From Bdellovibrionales bacterium Ga0074139 (lineage in GTDB: Bacteria; Bdellovibrionota; Bdellovibrionia; Bdellovibrionales; Bdellovibrionaceae), in NCBI GenBank assembly GCA_001464795.1, contig LNEB01000003.1:1-64000 (forward strand): a stretch of 64,000 nucleotides of DNA, in the 5' to 3' direction. Under the pieces are notes generated by a model. That model searched no databases, was not told the origin of the DNA, and saw nothing but the letters and a program-made list of their open reading frames with translations. Numbering within the stretch: position 1 is the stretch's first letter; each line of letters begins with the position of its first letter. The position numbers and the translations under genes were made by a program. Positions 60,003 to 64,000 of this stretch are shown here, in pieces.

Positions 60003-60851
60003 ATGCCTGGAAAAAAAAGTTCTGCTTCAAATGAAATTGATCCTTGCGATTATTTGAAAATCGAATTCACGCAAAGATCCTTGCGTAATTCGCGTTACTC
60101 ACTTCGAGCATTCGCACGCGATATTGGCCTAGGTCCTTCAACTCTTACAGGGGTTTTAAAGGGCTACCACGGATTATCACGCTCGCTTGCACTTAAGGTT
60201 GGAACTCGTATAAATTTGGATGGCCCGGTTTGCGAAGATTTTGCTGATCTGTTTGAGGCTAAGTTTTCTTCCAATTCAAAAAAGAAGCTCAGTGCACAAT
60301 TGCGAATAAAACAGCGCCAATCTTTTTTAGCGAAAAAAACCAGCTTAGACACTTTTTCTTTTATTTCGGATTGGCATTATATGGCGATCCTTGAGCTGCT
60401 TAGTTTGACGACCCCTGAGTTTTTCAAAAATAAGACTGAAAAAGATATCGTCAGACGCTTGTCTAAAAGCTTGGGACTTAGTGAAATAATCATTTCAGAA
60501 TCTTTAGAGCGGCTGATAAGACTTAACTTGATTCAAGTAACGGCAGAAAACCAGTATGTCGCAACCGATGACTATACAACTATTGGCGGCCAAATCCCAT
60601 CAAGTGCTATACGAAAATTTCACCAGCAAATTTTAGAAAAAGCTGCTCGGGTTCTAGAATTACAGGCTATCAATCGACGTGAATTTTCATCGACTGTTTT
60701 TTCTATTGATAAAAATCAGTTCGCTGAAGCGCAGGCTGAATTGCGCAAATTTCGTTTAGATTTTGCTACTAAGTACACATCTACACCGAACCGCAATGGC
60801 GTCTATTGTTTATCTTTTCAATTATTTGATCTGATGGAGGTCGATTTATGA
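60003..60851 (+). CDS. TIGR02147-family putative regulator (copy 2)
   Basis: 282 aa with the same layout as copy 1: DYLKIEFTQRSLRNSRYSLR, a helix-turn-helix-like FARDIGLGPSTLTGVLKG, then a long helical arm. After that come ISDWHYMAILELLSL, a winged-helix-like IVRRLSKSLGLSEIIISESLERLIRLNLI, and a C-terminal domain ending GVYCLSFQLFDLM. It is closer to the family norm than copy 1. No Shine-Dalgarno is evident. Its stop overlaps the following secreted-protein start by 4 nt, so regulator and secreted protein are made together. Confidence 0.9.
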   Translation: MPGKKSSASNEIDPCDYLKIEFTQRSLRNSRYSLRAFARDIGLGPSTLTGVLKGYHGLSRSLALKVGTRINLDGPVCEDFADLFEAKFSSNSKKKLSAQLRIKQRQSFLAKKTSLDTFSFISDWHYMAILELLSLTTPEFFKNKTEKDIVRRLSKSLGLSEIIISESLERLIRLNLIQVTAENQYVATDDYTTIGGQIPSSAIRKFHQQILEKAARVLELQAINRREFSSTVFSIDKNQFAEAQAELRKFRLDFATKYTSTPNRNGVYCLSFQLFDLMEVDL

Positions 60852-61894
60852 ATATAAAGTTTGTGGTCTTTATTTTTTCTTTAATTCTTATTGGCAGTCG
60901 ATCTGCACAAGCGACTTATCACGCCTTGGGCGGTCACGTTGTTTTGTGCGCAAAAAATGGCATGCAAACCAATCAGGCTTTCATCGACTATTTAACACAA
61001 GAACGCCAAGACAATCTTATTGGTGGTTCTACCGCAAGTACTTCGGCTTTTTTAAATGATTTGCTGATCCACCTTGAAATCAAAAATCCATCCAGATCTA
61101 AAAGATTTAGAAAGTACTGGAGTGATTTTAATACAGACACTATCTTCACGACAGGCATTGAACTACACAGCACTGAAAACTATCTTCTTGCCCCCGACTG
61201 CAGACTCGCTAAAGTTTTAGCACAACGAGCAGTTATTCGTCCCGGAGAAAAACCGTTTCTAGTCGATTCAGATTTATGGAAAACTCTTTCACCGGCAACG
61301 CAGTCTTATGTTTTACTTGAAACTTTCTTTTACAAAGAAATCTATAATGGCCGCACCAGCTATACAGTACTTCCTCCCGAAAAGTTAAAAGAATTGATTT
61401 TTCGCCTATTTGGCCAAAAACAACTGCCTATGTGGGTCGATGATTATATTCGTTTAATGGTCGATTTAGGATTTGGCACTTTAGACATCCTTGGCGCCGA
61501 AATGCTTTCTGAAAGTGTAAGGTGGTACCAGATAGCAAGGACTGCGCACTTAGTCGAACCAACTGCTTTTCTTACAATAGGGGGGAATGCGGTGCTCGTC
61601 CAACAGTGTGATCCTGTGGCAGCTATAGTCTTTGATGACGTATGGCTTGCGAAAGAATTTTGTCTTGGCGCTAATACGGAATTTCGAATCCCCGTATCTA
61701 ATATTCAAGTCACTTGCTTGGCGAATACGACATATCCTACAAAATTATACTATGGGACAAATGACGCCATTACAATCAAGGCTTGTGTTGCGCCTAAAGG
61801 TTCTTTCGTTGGCGAAATGACTGTTCTACAGCAAAATAGTTACGTCCAGTGGGATACAATTGGAAATATAACAGCCATATGGCGAACCTACTAA
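60848..61894 (+). CDS. Secreted TIGR02147-linked protein, motif-degenerate paralogue
   Basis: 348 aa with a signal peptide (cleavage near AQA, residue 22) and the family's early ALGGHVVLC (C34). It aligns to the next gene's product across C118 (APDCRLAKVLAQR against PKNCKIEQIAIQR), LW..L and LLETFFYKEIY against LILHEIFYHEALY. In place of H165, E166 and H170 of the neighbour it has E158, T159 and K163; only E164 is kept. The C-terminal 120 residues carry extra Cys (VQQCDP, KEFCLG, VTCLAN, KACVAP). No known function. Confidence 0.75.
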   Translation: MNIKFVVFIFSLILIGSRSAQATYHALGGHVVLCAKNGMQTNQAFIDYLTQERQDNLIGGSTASTSAFLNDLLIHLEIKNPSRSKRFRKYWSDFNTDTIFTTGIELHSTENYLLAPDCRLAKVLAQRAVIRPGEKPFLVDSDLWKTLSPATQSYVLLETFFYKEIYNGRTSYTVLPPEKLKELIFRLFGQKQLPMWVDDYIRLMVDLGFGTLDILGAEMLSESVRWYQIARTAHLVEPTAFLTIGGNAVLVQQCDPVAAIVFDDVWLAKEFCLGANTEFRIPVSNIQVTCLANTTYPTKLYYGTNDAITIKACVAPKGSFVGEMTVLQQNSYVQWDTIGNITAIWRTY

Positions 61895-61908
61895 GGAGAA
61901 AATAATCT

Positions 61909-62919
61909 ATGAAGTTATTTTTTTTAATTTTTCTAATTGTTGAATCTTCCATTGCAGGAATTCGCGATATTGGAAATGGGGGCGAAGTAATTACATGCCG
62001 AAATGCAGCCGGCGCCCTTTCTTCAATTGAAGTTTTAGATTCTTATGAGGCCCGCATACTTCGTGGTTTTAAAGTTAAATTAGGAGACCCAGCCAATTCC
62101 GTTTCAGAAAAAGTAAACTTGGTTTTTGATCGCGTGAGCCTTCAAGATAAGTCCCGTGCCGCACGCTATGCTCACTGGTATAAAAATTGGGATGCCGGTA
62201 TTCGATGGCAAGACGAAGCCCTACCTGCCACGCCTGACGTGGATCCAAGCCTGATCCCAAAAAATTGTAAAATTGAACAAATTGCTATCCAAAGAAATAC
62301 CACAGACAATCAGGCATGGTACGATTACGGTCTTAGTCTTAAAATGAATAGACCCCTTTGGAATGCTTTGGACAATGATCAAAAAGCAGTTTTAATATTG
62401 CACGAAATTTTTTATCACGAAGCACTTTATTCAGACTTTAAATCAGCCGAACCTATTCGCTATCTAAATTCGCTGTATTTTTCTGATGAAGCTGGCCCTC
62501 TGATGTCGACACCACTTAAGTACGCCCAGATCTTAGAATCAATGGGATTTAATACGATTTATTTCAATGGAGTTACTTATTATCATCCCGCCGTCATGGC
62601 CAGAGACTGGGTTAAAAGTCATTTTTACGCAGATACGGGTCTGCCACGTATTTTGTATGTTTTTGAAAAGGATTTTAAAAATGAATTATTTTTACAAAAA
62701 ATTAATATCTTGGGATCTGAAGTAACTTTAATGCATTCGAAGCACAGTTATAATCGAGAGATTTCGGAAGTTGTATTTGAAAATCGTTTTGGATATTACA
62801 AGGTTGTTCCCATCGACAGTCCTGTGACCTTCAGATTACCAAATGGCACTTCCAAAACGTGCGATAGAGGCTATCTGCAACTTGAAAATGGCCTATTCAA
62901 AAAGTGTGATGAAAAATGA
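61909..62919 (+). CDS. Secreted TIGR02147-linked protein with HExxxHE motif
   Basis: 336 aa. Signal peptide MKLFFLIFLIVESSIAG, then DIGNGGEVITC (C30) and SIEVLDSYEARIL, a pattern I recognise from many Bdellovibrio exported paralogues. The central motif H165-E166-I-F-Y-H170-E171 is followed by RYLNSLYFSDE. It resembles but does not match the zincin HExxH, so metal binding is possible but not shown. An aaggag Shine-Dalgarno precedes the start. It is paralogous to the upstream gene; its stop overlaps the next start. Confidence 0.75.
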   Translation: MKLFFLIFLIVESSIAGIRDIGNGGEVITCRNAAGALSSIEVLDSYEARILRGFKVKLGDPANSVSEKVNLVFDRVSLQDKSRAARYAHWYKNWDAGIRWQDEALPATPDVDPSLIPKNCKIEQIAIQRNTTDNQAWYDYGLSLKMNRPLWNALDNDQKAVLILHEIFYHEALYSDFKSAEPIRYLNSLYFSDEAGPLMSTPLKYAQILESMGFNTIYFNGVTYYHPAVMARDWVKSHFYADTGLPRILYVFEKDFKNELFLQKINILGSEVTLMHSKHSYNREISEVVFENRFGYYKVVPIDSPVTFRLPNGTSKTCDRGYLQLENGLFKKCDEK

Positions 62920-63476
62920 TTTCAAAAAAGGGTAACCAAATGGTTCAAATGACAATCTTTTTAATTTTGGTCTTCTTTATTCACCCCACGTTTGGGTCAT
63001 CGTCGGAACCCAAAAAATGTCCTGATTTCACAGGTTACTGGAGCATGCGCATGCACACACCGGGTAATGTTCATGTGCGTAGCATCGGTTGTTCTAGGAT
63101 CGAGTTTCGAGCTGAAACTAATTATGCAAGTGGAAATAGTTATTACAACCCGACGATAGAGGTTACAAATCGAGAAATCATTTTAGAAAAAGGTCATCCG
63201 CAGGGGGCCCTTCCCGGAGTCGAATCGTGGTCCAACTGGGTCAGTGCCGACGATATTGGTTATCCTTTAGAAAGTATTTCTACGTCATATAGTGGAGACA
63301 GTCTCGAGCGAGTCCTCATGAGTAATTCCGGGCGCACCGTTAAAATAAAAATGGCTTTTTCACCGAAACCTTGCGGCAGAGAAACGACAAGAAAATCAAT
63401 TGAGTTTACCATGAATTATTATGATTTTCCTTACGCGCCGGCACCGAGTAGGACAGATTGTAAGATCTGGGATTAG
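62916..63476 (+). CDS. Secreted protein, unknown function, end of the TIGR02147 operon
   Basis: 186 aa with a signal peptide (cleavage near TFG, after residue 27). The mature domain starts CPDFTGYW and is beta-rich, with Cys at SIGCSR, KPCGRE and RTDCKIW: four in all, probably two disulfides. The DFTGYW opening is reminiscent of small lipocalin-like barrels, but the match is weak. ATGA overlap with the previous gene places it as the fourth member of the operon. Confidence 0.65.
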   Translation: MISKKGNQMVQMTIFLILVFFIHPTFGSSSEPKKCPDFTGYWSMRMHTPGNVHVRSIGCSRIEFRAETNYASGNSYYNPTIEVTNREIILEKGHPQGALPGVESWSNWVSADDIGYPLESISTSYSGDSLERVLMSNSGRTVKIKMAFSPKPCGRETTRKSIEFTMNYYDFPYAPAPSRTDCKIWD

Positions 63477-63675
63477 ATACAAACTGTTTTACTTGCGATG
63501 CTGCTCAAATTTTCAGTATAGAAATACTTTAGTACGCTATTGGTCACGAAGGAGTTACTCCGAGGGCTCTTTCAAAAAATTAAGCGAAGTATTAGCCATT
63601 CTCACCACCAGACCCCTAATTTTCTGGGAGTTATTCTAAATGAATCAATGGTGATTGGCTGGTTCAGAACTGAAA

Positions 63676-64000
63676 TTAGAGGGTGGTCTGGGGAAAAATT
63701 TGAAGAACTCTAAATTTCTCACACACGACTGATTGAGTCTTTGAATTCCACTCGAGACCAATTTCTTTTCCATAATCGGTAAAAAACCTCTCATGCACTG
63801 TTTTCCAGTAAAGATAGGATCGATCACCTTCACCTTCTAAAAATGCAAACTCCTCATCCACTTGAAGAAAAGGCTTCACTTGGACTTCGATCAACTCAAT
63901 TACACAAACAGGCTCATCTTTCGAGTTCAAAATATAAGATCGCTCTCCAACTTTTGGAATTGGTTCGTTTTCTATTTGGTAAGCTTCATACCAGCCACAA
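63676..64000 (-). CDS. ASCH-domain protein (5' partial, runs off the window)
   Basis: The minus-strand frame is open from the right edge: ...CGWYEAYQIENEPIPKVGER, then SYILNSKDEPVCVIELIEV, VDEEFAFLEGEGDRSYLYWK and VVCEKFRVLQ. This is the central and C-terminal part of the stand-alone ASCH fold (PUA-like), with the usual 'G..P..G' turn, 'EGEGDRS..YW...H..FF' and 'VCE.F.V' segments. ASCH proteins are predicted RNA-binding and some act as nucleotide-modifying hydrolases. The N-terminus lies outside the window. The 199-nt gap 63477-63675 shows no gene. Confidence 0.85.
   Translation of the reverse strand, partial: CGWYEAYQIENEPIPKVGERSYILNSKDEPVCVIELIEVQVKPFLQVDEEFAFLEGEGDRSYLYWKTVHERFFTDYGKEIGLEWNSKTQSVVCEKFRVLQIFPQTTL

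Overview
The window is one contiguous stretch of a low-to-moderate GC Gram-negative chromosome, most likely from the Bdellovibrionota (Bdellovibrio or Pseudobdellovibrio-like). This is inferred from two TIGR02147-family regulators next to secreted proteins of the 'GGxVxxC' type, a lipoprotein with a 'VFQNCG' signal, many small signal-peptide proteins of unknown function, and the mix of MreB, RNase Y, a membrane pyrophosphatase and FadE. No 16S rRNA or tRNA gene is present to confirm it.

Layout. 1-5.4 kb: the 3' part of a large Ig-repeat surface protein, aminopeptidase P, and on the minus strand a secreted protein with all three signatures of a cholera/pertussis-type ADP-ribosyltransferase (R179, S222-T-T, E293-Q-E295) preceded by a small secreted protein. 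5.6-11.3 kb: an accessory region of mostly minus-strand small secreted proteins, a HEIGH metallopeptidase-like protein, a NUDIX hydrolase and a three-gene toxin-antitoxin operon. It is interrupted by three related intergenic repeats that appear able to fold. 11.4-20 kb: mutM, an Ala/Pro-rich small protein, fadE, a degenerate alpha/beta-hydrolase lipoprotein, rny, a 31-aa basic ORF and an L,D-transpeptidase. 20.2-25.5 kb: pstSCAB with no phoU in view, then a pseudo-receiver protein. 25.5-29.4 kb: small secreted proteins plus TIGR02147 regulator 1 with its secreted partner.

29.4-36.4 kb: membrane pyrophosphatase, a Cys-rich repeat protein whose Shine-Dalgarno lies inside a terminator-like hairpin, an MFS transporter, and an OmpR-type two-component pair. 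36.4-44 kb: housekeeping core (metG-trmH-trmO operon, class IV aminotransferase, an outer-membrane protein with mreB, a FecR-like protein, RNase HI). 44-50.2 kb: a clostripain-family peptidase, a pilin-like protein, a Sec-exported FAD oxidoreductase, a Ca2+/Na+ antiporter and an HMCES/YedK protein. 50.3-56.1 kb: a lipid-related cluster with a phospholipase D-family protein divergent from a tight operon (MFS-acyltransferase fusion, fatty acid hydroxylase, unknown protein, DCC-type membrane oxidoreductase). 56.1-59.5 kb: envelope proteins (PA14-like lipoprotein, OmpA-family porin) and a GNAT. 59.5-63.5 kb: a regulatory intergenic region with TCGAACAC repeats, TIGR02147 regulator 2, two tandem secreted paralogues and another secreted protein. 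The window ends inside a minus-strand ASCH-domain gene.

The strongest candidates for undescribed biology are the ADP-ribosyltransferase pair, the TIGR02147/secreted-protein modules, the repeated intergenic elements at 8.0-9.8 kb and the SD-masking hairpin at 31.55 kb. All functional calls were made by reading the sequence, without database searches.
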